Made by a program: the position numbers and the translations under genes. Shown here piece after piece: positions 7,033 to 16,424 of a stretch of DNA of 64,000 nucleotides. The notes beneath the pieces were generated by a model that did not search any database, had not been told where the DNA came from, and saw nothing but the letters and a program-made list of their open reading frames with translations. Where the stretch lies: NCBI RefSeq assembly GCF_002091755.1, contig NZ_BDAI01000009.1:124001-188000 (forward strand). The letters run 5' to 3'. The stretch's first letter is position 1, and each line of letters opens with the position of its first letter. Source of the stretch: Pseudomonas nitroreducens NBRC 12694 (GTDB lineage Bacteria; Pseudomonadota; Gammaproteobacteria; Pseudomonadales; Pseudomonadaceae).

Positions 7033-10000
7033 TTAACAAGGCGCTTCTCCATCATTAGGCTCCTGGCCTTGCCCGATTGGCGGATCCAGCAGCGTCAAAA
7101 GCGCTTCGGCATCCCCAACAAAGGTCCCCTGAAGGGCTGGTACTGAGGCGAATTGCATCGGTACTAAGCCCCCGACAACTAGGCATGATTTGATCTTCGG
7201 CGCATCAATCCCGGTGTAGCGCCCAAGCTCGAGTAAGCTCTGTTCTAAGCGATCTACACGATTGAGATGCCGTAGGAGTTTGTCCGGCTTCCCATTCTTA
7301 CGCTCGCCTCTGTAATCGGAGAGCAGAGCAGCGATTTCAGAATAGTTGCGGCGGAAGGTCAGATCCTTGCATTCGATTACGAGCACCTCGTCCACCCCAT
7401 CTCGCCACGCAAGCACGTCGACGTCGCCATAGTCACGCTCTAATTTGCGTTTCAAGATTGCCGATATCTCGATGTTCTCTTCAGTCTGCCATCCAGCGTT
7501 TCGCAGTTTTTGCGCCACCTCTGCATTGAATGTGTGCCCTTCGTTTGCTTTACCCCACCACGCATCGCGCATGGCAGGGGAAGAGAAGAACTCTTGATCA
7601 ATCGTTCCTGAGTGCGCTCCTCGTAAGACATAGAAGAAGCCGGTGCGTACCAGAGAGGGTGCAACCATAAACAATGAATCTTCAGCCAGGTCGACTTGGA
7701 GTATGGGACGAGTTACCACCGACAGTCTGCGGCCGAACCTCCAAGGAAGGATCTCTCTGCCCTTGAAACCGTCAGGAGGGATATCCCATTTAGGACGTGA
7801 GACTAAGCTGAAGCGCTCTAGGAATTGATTTACCTTGTCGGTGGCGCACGTGCTGGAGAGGAGCTTGACCAGTTGGCTTCGTGTGAGCGACAAGACAGGC
7901 GTTTGCCTTTCGATACCCTCATCCTCTAGCAGGTCGATCATCCGACGGGCATCGTCCACCGTGAACCCCATCTCCGTGTCCCAAGCTCTCACAAATTCTG
8001 GCTCAAGGAGCTGGACAGTTGAGTCGACTGTCGTTGGAGCAGAGTAATAGCGCTTTTGACCTGGCGCTGAACGCACGTACCTATCGCCCATTGCTGTGCT
8101 GAGCATAGGTTCGACAACGTTATTCGAAAACTCGTCGGTGAGCAGGATGTCCCCCAGTGGGGATATCCTCAAGTGTGGATCGAGCACACCGTAATAGATC
8201 CCATCGGATAAGCTCCCCAGGCGGATCAAAAGCCTGATTTCAGCGAGTAATGATTCAATCTCAAGGTTCGCCGCTTCGCGGCCTCCCGAAAGTGGGGCTG
8301 CGCAGAGTGCCATTTCGATGAGTACGCGGCTGCTGATCTGTGCTGCAGCCGATTTGGACAATTGCTCCACTACCGTCCTGCGTGTGTTTGGAGTATCGCC
8401 ATGGATGCCTAAGACGGCTCCCGATGTGCGCTTCCAAAGCTGTTCGGCCACCTCGCCCACCACATGATTGATAAGCAGCCGTTGTATGAGGTTCGTGCGG
8501 TCGAGCCTACCTAGTTGCGCAGTCACGTGTTCGACGCGCTTATCGACCAAGCTATTTAGAAGTGTGCTGCACTCGGTGGCGCCTGAAACAGTGTTATCGC
8601 CATCGTGAACCGACCAGCCCAACCCTAGTCGTAGTCTTGCACTGTCGATGTCATCGACCTCCAACGCTTTAGAGGGGAGGGTAGAGCTGATGTAATCAGT
8701 GAACGCATGAGCATGCATGAGGTGAAACTGCCTGCCGTGCTCGTTGGGTAGGATTGTCCTCAACGCTTCAGTTGCAAGTCGCGAAGAAAGCGCGCCGCCT
8801 GATAGAGATTGGATGGCTTGCAGGGTTGCCTTAACAATTGCACGCTCGGCGATATTTGCTGGAGTCCGGAATGCCTGTGTAAAGCCCGCTTCAAGATAGA
8901 TTGTCGCGGACTGCTCGGAGGTGATTTCGAACCGAACACAGTCATCGGGAGCGAGCGTTGCTGAGGCGTTGGGACGCTCAATATCCTCCTCAGGATCTTC
9001 GAAGCGATACAGAAACTCATAGGTGTTCTGCAGCGCGGCGACCTCTGCCAATGCGTCCACTATGTGGGCTACCCGCATCGCTAGCATTTCCCAAAGACGG
9101 TAGATGAGGTCGCGAGACTCAATTGCAGGTGTTTCAAGGTGCACCCAAATGGTGGCCGTACCTTCACACACGGCTACCAGTTTACGTTGCTCCAGGTAGT
9201 CCAGAGAAACGTAGATTCGAGCGTCAGCCTGATTAGGGAACAGAGGGTTTTTATGGAAGCGCTCCACACAATGAGGCTCCCCATAAATGTCTGTGGCGAT
9301 ATGGAAATCGCGTGCTTGATCGGCTTTAGCGCGAACGTCGCGTAAGAGGTTTAGTGGGGGAGTAATCAGGAGAGGGGTTTCGGGCGAAACTCTCCCGTCA
9401 GCAAGGTCGGCGTGGGGGACGAGATGACCATCGTTGAGATCTACCCATCCGATTAAGTTCATCACGCCATTCACATTTGCAATTTTAACCCCAGCCTCTC
9501 GCAACCCATGCACGGCCGCTCCCAGCCGCCAGAATCGAGAGATTTCCATGGAGTTTATTTCGCTTAGCCGGATGAGGTCTGCGATTGATATGGACTCCTT
9601 GCGCCAGAGGGCATTGGGGACGGGGGGGGTTGAGATGGCCATCCCTTTTCCCCAGCCACACAGGACGATGAGGTGAAGGCCCGCACGAAAACCTTCAGTA
9701 GATTCGATCTGGTTAGTGGTCGAGTAAATAGCTCGCTCGAGCGACTCCTCTAGCTCTTCGGCGGATTGAGTCATGTGCTTGAACCGGCCGTTCTGATGAG
9801 TCTCTATAGACGGCAGGGCAAAGTGCAGGACAACAAAATAGCCTTCATCAAATGAAATCAAGGCGCTCGTAAATTGGTCGGAGCCAGAAGGGAACCACTG
9901 CACTGGACATCCAGGTTCGGAGCCGAATAGCCGAGTCTCAAAGATCTTGTGACTCAACACTCGCCCGAAATTGATGTTGAAGCTCCGTACTAGTTCCTCC

Positions 10001-10857
10001 GCCATAACGAAGTCGATCACGTGGTCGCGAACAGCAGTAGATACGGCTGTCGGTAGTGCGACCGTGATCTCGCTATCTGTTGAGAGAAGAGGACGCCTAT
10101 CAAGAAAGCTGAGTCCCGGCTCTTGAGTCAGTATCGTCTCTCTGTCAGTTGGGTGGGAGATGAAAGGGGCTAAGTGGTCCGGACGTACACCATGCTTCGC
10201 CAGCAGCTCAAAGGGCAAGGTGACTCTTCTCTGCAAAGCTTTGGCGCTTGGAAGTGCATCAAGGTCTAGCTTTGGCACTACCTCGTCTGAGCCTATCTGG
10301 TACCGCGAGAGCCCCGCTTGTTGGCAGACTAGGTCGGAAACCACCAGAAGAGCTCGTACCTCGTCACGAAGCCTGTTGTACTTTGCGGCGTCAGGCATCC
10401 TCGCCAAAAGATCCAGCATGCACTGCGTATAAAAGCCTGCGCTCTCCCACAGACCTTCGAGCAGTAGAAAATTCTCACGAGAATTAGTTACCAGTGTGAC
10501 AAATACATCCTCTGCCGGGTCTTCTCCGCATGATGCGCGAGACTGCCCTATGAGCTCAAACCAGCGCGCAGCATCCTCCAATCTCGGTTGCTCGTCGCCA
10601 CGCGCGTGAACGAAGGCTAGCGCTATCAGCAGTTCCAGCCGCAAAACGTTCGACTGGTAATCTGGTTCGGTTAGAATTCCTGAAAGTAACGCGACGCTTG
10701 ACGAGGCCGAAAAGCGGGATAGGTCTTCGATAAGCTCTGGTACAGCTTGAGCCACATCGTGAAGCGGCAACTGGACGGATGCCCAGCGCATTTGTTCAGC
10801 AATGAGGGCTTCCAGGTCATTTACGTCAAGCGTGGGGGATACATCCTGTTCGTCCAT
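7033..10857 (-). CDS. Large uncharacterised protein with C-terminal PD-(D/E)XK nuclease motif
   Basis: The 1274-aa product belongs to no family I recognise over most of its length. The N-terminal two thirds look soluble and mostly alpha-helical, without Walker motifs or membrane segments. Near the C-terminus, YGDVDVLAW followed by VLVIECKDL (Asp1147, Glu1162, Lys1164) is a good PD-(D/E)XK nuclease core, the fold of many restriction and repair nucleases. An upstream helix (residues about 1115-1130) could supply the usual extra acidic residue. It is divergent from a smaller gene with the same motif type (start 11084, 226 nt away). The setting beside a retron and transposon remnants suggests defence or DNA processing, which is inference. 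ATG at 10857 has no strong ribosome site. Confidence 0.8.
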   Translation of the reverse strand: MDEQDVSPTLDVNDLEALIAEQMRWASVQLPLHDVAQAVPELIEDLSRFSASSSVALLSGILTEPDYQSNVLRLELLIALAFVHARGDEQPRLEDAARWFELIGQSRASCGEDPAEDVFVTLVTNSRENFLLLEGLWESAGFYTQCMLDLLARMPDAAKYNRLRDEVRALLVVSDLVCQQAGLSRYQIGSDEVVPKLDLDALPSAKALQRRVTLPFELLAKHGVRPDHLAPFISHPTDRETILTQEPGLSFLDRRPLLSTDSEITVALPTAVSTAVRDHVIDFVMAEELVRSFNINFGRVLSHKIFETRLFGSEPGCPVQWFPSGSDQFTSALISFDEGYFVVLHFALPSIETHQNGRFKHMTQSAEELEESLERAIYSTTNQIESTEGFRAGLHLIVLCGWGKGMAISTPPVPNALWRKESISIADLIRLSEINSMEISRFWRLGAAVHGLREAGVKIANVNGVMNLIGWVDLNDGHLVPHADLADGRVSPETPLLITPPLNLLRDVRAKADQARDFHIATDIYGEPHCVERFHKNPLFPNQADARIYVSLDYLEQRKLVAVCEGTATIWVHLETPAIESRDLIYRLWEMLAMRVAHIVDALAEVAALQNTYEFLYRFEDPEEDIERPNASATLAPDDCVRFEITSEQSATIYLEAGFTQAFRTPANIAERAIVKATLQAIQSLSGGALSSRLATEALRTILPNEHGRQFHLMHAHAFTDYISSTLPSKALEVDDIDSARLRLGLGWSVHDGDNTVSGATECSTLLNSLVDKRVEHVTAQLGRLDRTNLIQRLLINHVVGEVAEQLWKRTSGAVLGIHGDTPNTRRTVVEQLSKSAAAQISSRVLIEMALCAAPLSGGREAANLEIESLLAEIRLLIRLGSLSDGIYYGVLDPHLRISPLGDILLTDEFSNNVVEPMLSTAMGDRYVRSAPGQKRYYSAPTTVDSTVQLLEPEFVRAWDTEMGFTVDDARRMIDLLEDEGIERQTPVLSLTRSQLVKLLSSTCATDKVNQFLERFSLVSRPKWDIPPDGFKGREILPWRFGRRLSVVTRPILQVDLAEDSLFMVAPSLVRTGFFYVLRGAHSGTIDQEFFSSPAMRDAWWGKANEGHTFNAEVAQKLRNAGWQTEENIEISAILKRKLERDYGDVDVLAWRDGVDEVLVIECKDLTFRRNYSEIAALLSDYRGERKNGKPDKLLRHLNRVDRLEQSLLELGRYTGIDAPKIKSCLVVGGLVPMQFASVPALQGTFVGDAEALLTLLDPPIGQGQEPNDGEAPC

Positions 10858-11083
10858 CTGCGAGTCCTTTGCAGTACGATTTTGGCTCAGTGTGAACCAA
10901 ACGAAGCCTAAATATAACTCCCATAGACTGATTTCGGCTCTTTGCGACTGGAGGCCGAGCTCCTGTGTAGTAATGGGCAGGAGTTGGTGAAAGATGTTTC
11001 CCAGTCGTTAATGAGGGATTGCTTAGCTTGGTGTGGCTAAGTAACAATTATGCTTGTTGCATTATGGTTATCTTCGATTAAGC

Positions 11084-11818
11084 ATGATCGGTGAGGTGGC
11101 GGTGCAGGAAAAGTCATGGAAGAAGGTCTCGACTCAACGGGGAAGTCCAGAGTTGCGTAAACTATTAAATGCTTGGGTAGCAGTTATTGAACGGTACACT
11201 TCGAGCTTCGATGATAACCCATGGTGGTACAATGAACGCGCAATTCTCAGCACACTAGCGGGGGCCGCATGGACATTGGACGGTTGGGTCGCGCTTGAAG
11301 AGTTCACTACCGTGAAACGACTAAGAACTCTAGAACCAGGAGTTGATCACGGCGACAAGCTTCGCAACGGTCGATGTGACCTCTACGTTCGAGCGCCTAA
11401 GATCAGCTTTGCGTTCGAAGCTAAACAGGCAACGCAGTCCATTGGACGGCGTTCTGACGGCGCATCTTACACTTTACAAGCACGTAAAGCCGCGTGGGAT
11501 GATATTGGCGACGTTCAGGCTCATGAAGCAGATTGCCGTTTTGCTGCGACCTTTGTTGTTCCTACCATCCCTCTCTCCGAAATTTTCCCTCCCGGAGGGA
11601 AGCTTGGTGAAATCTGTACCGATAAAGTTGTGTCTCTAATAAAGGCTTGGTTGGAAGACGTGTTGGGTTGTATCGGACCATTGAGTAAGTATCGGGATTT
11701 CGCTTTTATTTTTCCGAGCTTGGGGACGGCGGAATACTTTAGTAATGGCAGGTATTATCCTGGAGTGGTTCTTGTTCTGGAAGAGCGCTTACGTGCTACT
11801 CGGCGATTCGCGACCTAG
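11084..11818 (+). CDS. PD-(D/E)XK nuclease-like protein, 244 aa
   Basis: The family is not recognised. A nuclease core is visible: Glu51 in WWYNERAILSTLAG, Asp99 in NGRCDLYV and Glu112-x-Lys114 in SFAFEAKQA. This E-D-ExK order fits PD-(D/E)XK enzymes. The rest is soluble, with aromatic-rich segments in the N-terminal third. The start is uncertain: ATG at 11084 is used, while a GTG at 11102 has a better ribosome site (GAGG). Base composition is lower in GC than the metabolic region. It is divergent from the 1274-aa protein; the interval between them contains an inverted repeat (CTTAGC/GCTAAG, 11022-11041) that could be a shared operator. Confidence 0.65.
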   Translation: MIGEVAVQEKSWKKVSTQRGSPELRKLLNAWVAVIERYTSSFDDNPWWYNERAILSTLAGAAWTLDGWVALEEFTTVKRLRTLEPGVDHGDKLRNGRCDLYVRAPKISFAFEAKQATQSIGRRSDGASYTLQARKAAWDDIGDVQAHEADCRFAATFVVPTIPLSEIFPPGGKLGEICTDKVVSLIKAWLEDVLGCIGPLSKYRDFAFIFPSLGTAEYFSNGRYYPGVVLVLEERLRATRRFAT

Positions 11819-12135
11819 GCTAGAAGTTTCTCTATTCTGCAAAAAGGGCAGTATTACTAGATTGGCTGCGAATACCGATTTTTATTTGATGCCTACAGCT
11901 GTCATTGCCTCAGGGTTCCCTACATTTTTCGGTGAGTCGTTGAAGAGTGCCACAACATTGTCGGCGGCGTAGCCGAAGTACAGTTCATACCCATCCTTCT
12001 CCGCGTAGCCCAAGTGAGGGGTGGTCTGTTCCGGAGCTGGTGGACAGGTAGTTAGGGGCTACTGTTCGCTTAATGCTGCTCGAACTCCCGTGAACTAAGA
12101 GTGTCCAGTGCCGGGCGGAGCAGATGCTCTTTAGT

Positions 12136-12160
12136 GTCGGCTTATGGCCGATAGCTGCCT
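12136..12160 (+). repeat. Dispersed short repeat, copy 2
   Basis: This element has core TTATGGCCGATAGCTGCCT and matches 1437-1461 at 23 of 25 positions, in the same orientation. It is intergenic, like the other copies in the window. Confidence 0.6.
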
Positions 12161-12264
12161 CTCGCCCGCCAATTCCCACAGCGTTGCTGATGGCAGGGTT
12201 TCGCAGGGGACTCCCGCGTCCGCTGGGGTGCAATAGGCTGGCTGACGCAGGCGCTGCGCAAGAA

Positions 12265-12299
12265 TGCGTCAATTGGATCTGTAGTGAGAAATTGAGCGC
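12265..12299. promoter_or_regulatory. Conserved motif pair A upstream of the APC permease
   Basis: TGCGTCAATT (12265-12274) and GAAATTGAGCGC (12288-12299) are nearly inverted versions of one another (the reverse complement of the first is AATTGACGCA). The same two words recur upstream of the MFS gene at 14039 and the HisD-like gene at 16425. They are a likely binding site for a local regulator, most simply the XRE protein encoded at 15283. Confidence 0.6.
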
Positions 12300-12434
12300 G
12301 GCCAGGGCGCGTTCTTATCGTGGGTGCGTCGGACAGCGGTCCGGCGCACAGCTCACTCTTACCGTGTGCTGCGGGCACCGGCAGGTGTCGGCGAGCGAGG
12401 GGGTGAGGTGGACTCAACTCTGGAGTTTCAGCTC

Positions 12435-13856
12435 ATGCACGATAACAACAAGAATGCCGGAGCCGGCGGAGCCATCCCCAGGAATAGCCTGTCGAAAGGG
12501 CTCAGCAGCCGGCAGATCACCATGATTTCCATCGGCGGCGTGATTGGCGCGGGGTTCTTCGTCGGTTCCGCCAGCGCCATCATGGCCGCCGGCCCCGCCG
12601 TGCTGGTGTCGTTCGGCGTCGCGGCGGTGCTGGTGGTGCTGGTCATGGGGATGCTCGGTGAACTGGCGACCGCCAATCCCGACTCGGGGTCCTTCTCCAC
12701 CTATGCGCAGAACGCCCTCGGACGCTGGGCTGGCTTCTCCATCGGCTGGCTCTACTGGTGGTTCTACGTGCTGGTGATCCCGCTGGAGGCCATAGTCGCG
12801 GCGGACATTCTCGGTGGCTGGCTCGGCCTGCCGTCGATGCTGATCGGCGTAGCGCTGATCGTCGCACTGACCTTCACCAACATCCTCAGCGTGAAGAACT
12901 TCGGCACGCTCGAATACTGGTTCTCGCTGATCAAGGTGGTCACTATCCTGGCGTTCATCGTCCTCGGTTTGAGCGCCATCGCCGGGCTGCTGCCAGGCAG
13001 TTCCGCGAGAGGCCTGGAACACCTGTGGGCCGATGGCGGGTTCGCCCCGACCGGGCTGCCGGGCATGGCTTCGGCGCTGGTGCTAGCGCTGTTCAGCTTC
13101 ACCGGGATGGAGATCGTGACCATCGCTGCCGCCGAGTCGGAGGACCCGCGGCGCAACATCCGCAAGGCGATCCGTTCGGTGGTCTGGCGGATGCTGATTT
13201 TCTACTTCGGCTCGATTTTCGTGATCGTCAGCCTGGTCGCCTGGAACTCCCCGGCGTTGGCCAACGGCTCCTTCCAGTCCGCGCTGGAAGCGATGAACGT
13301 GCCGGGCGCCGCCACTATCGTGCAAGCGGTCATCCTGGTCGGCGTGGCCAGCACGCTGAACTCGGCGATCTTCACCGCCTCGCGCATGGGTTACTCGCTG
13401 GCTACCCGCCGCGATGCGCCACGCTCCTGGGCGCACACCACGCAGCAGGGCGTGCCGCGGGTTTCGGTGCTGTTCGCCAGCGCCGGGGCTCTGGTGCTGC
13501 TGGTGGCCAACTACACCTTGCCACAGAGCGTGCTGGTGCCGCTGATCGCCACTATCGGCACCATCGCCCTGGTGATGTACCTGGTGATCGCCGTCAGCCA
13601 GGTGGTGCTGCGCAAGCGCGCCATTACCCGAGGCGAGCAGCTGCGGGTGAAGTTCCCGCTGTTTCCGGCGCTGTCGTACCTGACCATTGCTCTGATCGTC
13701 GTCTTCCTCGGGCTAATGGCAGTGGTGCCGGGGCACCAGATGGAGCTGCTGGTTTCCTCGATCCTCACCGGAGGGCTGATCGTAGTCGGCTGCTGGTTGC
13801 AGTATCGCGACCGCAGCCAGGCCGGGAGCGCGACTGAACTGAGGTCGCCTGCCTGA
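12435..13856 (+). CDS. APC-family amino acid / GABA-type permease
   Basis: This 473-aa inner-membrane protein has about 12 hydrophobic segments. The first carries the amino acid-polyamine-organocation family mark (ITMISIGGVIGAGFFVGSAS, near residues 30-50). The FSFTGMEIVTIAAAESEDPRRNI segment in the middle is typical of GabP/AnsP-like permeases. ATG at 12435 was chosen because GGAG at 12422-12425 is well spaced; the frame stays open upstream but without family sequence. It probably imports an amino acid or amine. It is the first gene of the metabolic segment, preceded by motif pair A and followed by a hairpin terminator, so it seems to be its own transcription unit. Confidence 0.88.
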   Translation: MHDNNKNAGAGGAIPRNSLSKGLSSRQITMISIGGVIGAGFFVGSASAIMAAGPAVLVSFGVAAVLVVLVMGMLGELATANPDSGSFSTYAQNALGRWAGFSIGWLYWWFYVLVIPLEAIVAADILGGWLGLPSMLIGVALIVALTFTNILSVKNFGTLEYWFSLIKVVTILAFIVLGLSAIAGLLPGSSARGLEHLWADGGFAPTGLPGMASALVLALFSFTGMEIVTIAAAESEDPRRNIRKAIRSVVWRMLIFYFGSIFVIVSLVAWNSPALANGSFQSALEAMNVPGAATIVQAVILVGVASTLNSAIFTASRMGYSLATRRDAPRSWAHTTQQGVPRVSVLFASAGALVLLVANYTLPQSVLVPLIATIGTIALVMYLVIAVSQVVLRKRAITRGEQLRVKFPLFPALSYLTIALIVVFLGLMAVVPGHQMELLVSSILTGGLIVVGCWLQYRDRSQAGSATELRSPA

Positions 13857-13862
13857 GTCGGC

Positions 13863-13890
13863 AGGGCCGGCGCTGCCAGGCGCCGGCCCT
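13863..13890 (+). terminator. Hairpin after the permease gene
   Basis: A perfect 11-bp stem (AGGGCCGGCGC/GCGCCGGCCCT) with a 6-nt loop starts 7 nt after the permease stop. No T run follows, so it may stabilise the transcript end or act as a weak terminator. Confidence 0.55.
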
Positions 13891-13924
13891 GTGCGTCTGT
13901 CTGCGTCGGTGGAGCAGGCGTTGC

Positions 13925-13952
13925 GAAATTGAGCGCAGGGCCTGCGTCAATT
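13925..13952. promoter_or_regulatory. Conserved motif pair B upstream of the first MFS gene
   Basis: GAAATTGAGCGC (13925-13936) and TGCGTCAATT (13943-13952) face each other as an inverted repeat with one extra base: AATTGA(G)CGCAGG against CCTGCGTCAATT. The words match pairs A and C. The site lies about 90 nt before the MFS start. Confidence 0.62.
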
Positions 13953-14038
13953 AACTTGGCGGGAGCTCGCGGCCAGCTGCCGCTCACTTCGCTCCAGGTC
14001 GTTCTGACGGCCCTTCGCACCGCCTGCCAGAGTTCTCC

Positions 14039-15193
14039 ATGTCCAGCTTCGATTCCTCCACCATCTCCGCCCGCAACCTCGCGGCCTGCCGCCTGACCTT
14101 CCTGCTTTCCGGTGCCGCCATGGGGGCCTGGGCGCCGCTGGTGCCCTATGCCCGCGAGCGCGCCGGTATCGAGGATGCCCAGCTCGGCCTGCTGCTGCTC
14201 TGCCTGGGCTGCGGCTCGATGGTGATGATGCCGCTGGCCGGTTGGGTGGTGTCGCGAATCGGCTGCCGGCGCACGATCTTCCTGGCCGCCAGCGCGGTGG
14301 CGCTGAGCCTGGCGTTTCTCGCCTCGGCCTCGTCCTTCCCGGCGCTGGTGGCGTTCCTGCTGCTGTTCGGCGCTGCGGTCGGGACCGCCGACGTCACCAT
14401 GAACATCCAGGGCGTGATAGTCGAACGAGCCTGCGGGCGTTCGATGATGTCCGGCTTCCACGGGCTGTTCAGCCTGGGCTGCATTCTCAGCGCCGCCAGC
14501 CTCAGCGCGCTGCTGTGGCTGGGCGCCTCGCCGCTGCAGGCTGTTTGCGGGCTGCTGGTGGCCGGCGCGCTGGTACTGGTGATCTATGGCAATGCGTTGC
14601 TGCCCTACGGCGAGGGCGGCGCGAGTTCGCCGTTCATCCGGCCTTCCGCAGAGGTCCTGCTGCTCGGTGGGCTGTGCTTCATCGCCTTCCTGGTGGAGGG
14701 CGCGCTGCTGGACTGGAGCGCGGTGTTCCTCGCCACCGCCAGGGACGTCGACAAGGCCCAGGCCGGCCTGGGCTACGCCTTTTTCTCGCTGACCATGGCG
14801 GCGGGGCGGCTGTGCGGGGATCGCATTGTCAATCGCCTGGGGGAACGCGCCGTGCTGGTCGCCGGCAGCCTGCTGGCCATCACCGGAATGGCCCTCGCGG
14901 TAGTGTTGCCACACTGGTACTTCGCCCTGTTGGGCTTCGTGCTGGTGGGGGCGGGGATTTCCAACATGGTGCCGGTGTTCTGCACCCTGGCCGGCCGCCA
15001 GCGGCGCATGTCGGTGGGCATGGCGATCGCTGCTATGACCGGCATTGGCTATCTGGGGATTCTGCTGGGGCCGGCGCTGATCGGCGGCGTTGCCCACTTG
15101 GCGAGCCTGAGCCTGGCGCTGGCAGGCAGCGCCGGGTTGCTGCTGATCGTGGTCGCCTGCGCGCCCTGGATGACCCGCAAGCGCGCAGTCTGA
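14039..15193 (+). CDS. MFS transporter (YbjJ-like)
   Basis: The 384-aa protein has about 12 hydrophobic segments and MFS features: the inter-helix sequence GWVVSRIGCRR between helices 2 and 3, and MSGFHGLFSLG in the middle, as in YbjJ/fucose-permease-like transporters. The substrate is unknown. A related transporter lies at 19202-20467, and the two share the MS(G/A)FH segment. It stands between motif pair B and the XRE gene and may be cotranscribed with the latter (90-nt gap). Its ribosome site is weak. Confidence 0.85.
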   Translation: MSSFDSSTISARNLAACRLTFLLSGAAMGAWAPLVPYARERAGIEDAQLGLLLLCLGCGSMVMMPLAGWVVSRIGCRRTIFLAASAVALSLAFLASASSFPALVAFLLLFGAAVGTADVTMNIQGVIVERACGRSMMSGFHGLFSLGCILSAASLSALLWLGASPLQAVCGLLVAGALVLVIYGNALLPYGEGGASSPFIRPSAEVLLLGGLCFIAFLVEGALLDWSAVFLATARDVDKAQAGLGYAFFSLTMAAGRLCGDRIVNRLGERAVLVAGSLLAITGMALAVVLPHWYFALLGFVLVGAGISNMVPVFCTLAGRQRRMSVGMAIAAMTGIGYLGILLGPALIGGVAHLASLSLALAGSAGLLLIVVACAPWMTRKRAV

Positions 15194-15282
15194 GGCCGGC
15201 GGTTCCATCGCTCAAGATGACGCACTAGACTGAGACATACTGCGCCGGCCACTGTCGGACGGCGCCGCGATAGGCGCCGCCA

Positions 15283-16089
15283 ATGGACAAGCAGGAATTC
15301 CTCCCAGAGAACCTCCGCATCCTCAGCGAGAGGGCAGGCACGGTCACCGACATGTGTCGGCGGATCGGCATCAACCGCCAGCAGTTCAACAAGTACCTGG
15401 CCGGCACCCACGCACCTTCCAGGGCCAACCTGCGAGCCATCGCCAGCTTCTTCGGGCTCAACGAGGAGGTGCTGTTCAGCGCGCCGAACGATTTCCGCTC
15501 GATGATGGATGGCGGGCATTTCCACCTGTTCCGCAGCCTGGTGCAGTCCCCCGCCATGCAGCTGTTCATCGGCGAGATGCTGCGCGCGGGTGGCGGCGTA
15601 GAGTTCGCCGGCATCTACGAGCGCTACCACTATTCGTCGATCTATCCGGGGCAGATCCTGCGTTCAATCTACTGCCTCTACGAGCGCGACGGCGTGCTCA
15701 TGCACTACTACGTGGAGCGCTTCCCCAGCCTGGATGGCACCGGCAAGGTGGATTACCGCTTCAAGTACCATGGCCTGAGCTTCCTGCTGGCGGGGCGAAT
15801 CTTCTCGGTGGATTTCGAGACCATCCAGAAGAACGAGATGACCTTCAGCAACCTGGCCGCGGTGAGTCGCAGTTCGCGCAAGTACATCTTCGGCGTCACC
15901 AGCGGCATCGCCGCGACCATGATGCGCCAGCCGGTGGCAGCGAAGGTCGCCATGTGCTTCGTCGCCAAGGGGCTGATCAGGAAGGAGCACATGCAGCGCG
16001 CCACCGTGCTGGCGCCCAGCGATCCCTCGATCCCCCGCGAGGTGCTGATCTACCTGAACTCCGGGAACACCTCCATCGATTCGGCGTGA
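15283..16089 (+). CDS. XRE-type helix-turn-helix transcriptional regulator
   Basis: The 268-aa protein has an N-terminal Cro/CI-type helix-turn-helix (about residues 12-50, including CRRIGINRQQFNKYLAGTHAPS). A roughly 200-residue C-terminal domain of unknown type may sense a ligand. Its position between the first MFS gene and the HisD-like gene, with conserved motif pairs bracketing these units, makes it the best candidate regulator of this half of the cluster. A half-site TGACGCA (15218-15224) lies upstream of its own start, suggesting autoregulation (inference). No strong ribosome site is present. Confidence 0.82.
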   Translation: MDKQEFLPENLRILSERAGTVTDMCRRIGINRQQFNKYLAGTHAPSRANLRAIASFFGLNEEVLFSAPNDFRSMMDGGHFHLFRSLVQSPAMQLFIGEMLRAGGGVEFAGIYERYHYSSIYPGQILRSIYCLYERDGVLMHYYVERFPSLDGTGKVDYRFKYHGLSFLLAGRIFSVDFETIQKNEMTFSNLAAVSRSSRKYIFGVTSGIAATMMRQPVAAKVAMCFVAKGLIRKEHMQRATVLAPSDPSIPREVLIYLNSGNTSIDSA

Positions 16090-16122
16090 CCTCGGCTAGC
16101 CATTCGCATGTATTTCACAGAG

Positions 16123-16170
16123 TGCGTCAAAGTGCGTCAAGTTAAGCACATTTGAGAAATTGAGAGACGC
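16123..16170. promoter_or_regulatory. Conserved motif cluster C upstream of the HisD-like gene
   Basis: Two tandem AGTGCGTCAA decamers (16121-16140) are followed by GAAATTGAGAGACGCA (16155-16170). The words are the same as in pairs A and B, with the first one doubled. The cluster lies in the 335-nt gap before the HisD-like gene, which otherwise shows no gene. Confidence 0.62.
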
Positions 16171-16424
16171 ACGCCCTCATCGTACTTTTCTCCCACAGGG
16201 CGGGATTCTCGCCCTGCCGATGACGCAGCCCGACCGTTGCCTCAACCGACGCCTTTCGCCCCGCACCACGCCAGCAGGGCCGGGCGCCCGGCAGGACGGC
16301 TGAGCGTGCGCATCCAGTGGCTGCCGCCAGCCAGGCTGCAGCCTCCTCGATCAGGCAGATCGCAGATGGTGCTTTCTGGCTTCGCGCCAGGGCCAGGCTG
16401 CGCCAACAAGAAAAGGTGAATGTG

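Larger units (their letters stand above)
11819..12434. other. Intergenic boundary between accessory and metabolic DNA
   Basis: No gene is supportable here; the short frames have no ribosome site or family features. Base composition shifts from AT-richer to GC-rich within the interval. It holds one dispersed repeat (12136-12160) and the first of three conserved motif pairs (12265-12299) that precede the permease gene. Confidence 0.5.

Noticed and set aside
11985..12417. Short frames in the boundary region
   Set aside because: No ribosome sites, no family features, and they overlap repeat and regulatory motifs.
13511..15208. 565-codon minus-strand frame
   Set aside because: Gln/Arg/His-rich shadow of the permease and MFS genes caused by high GC.
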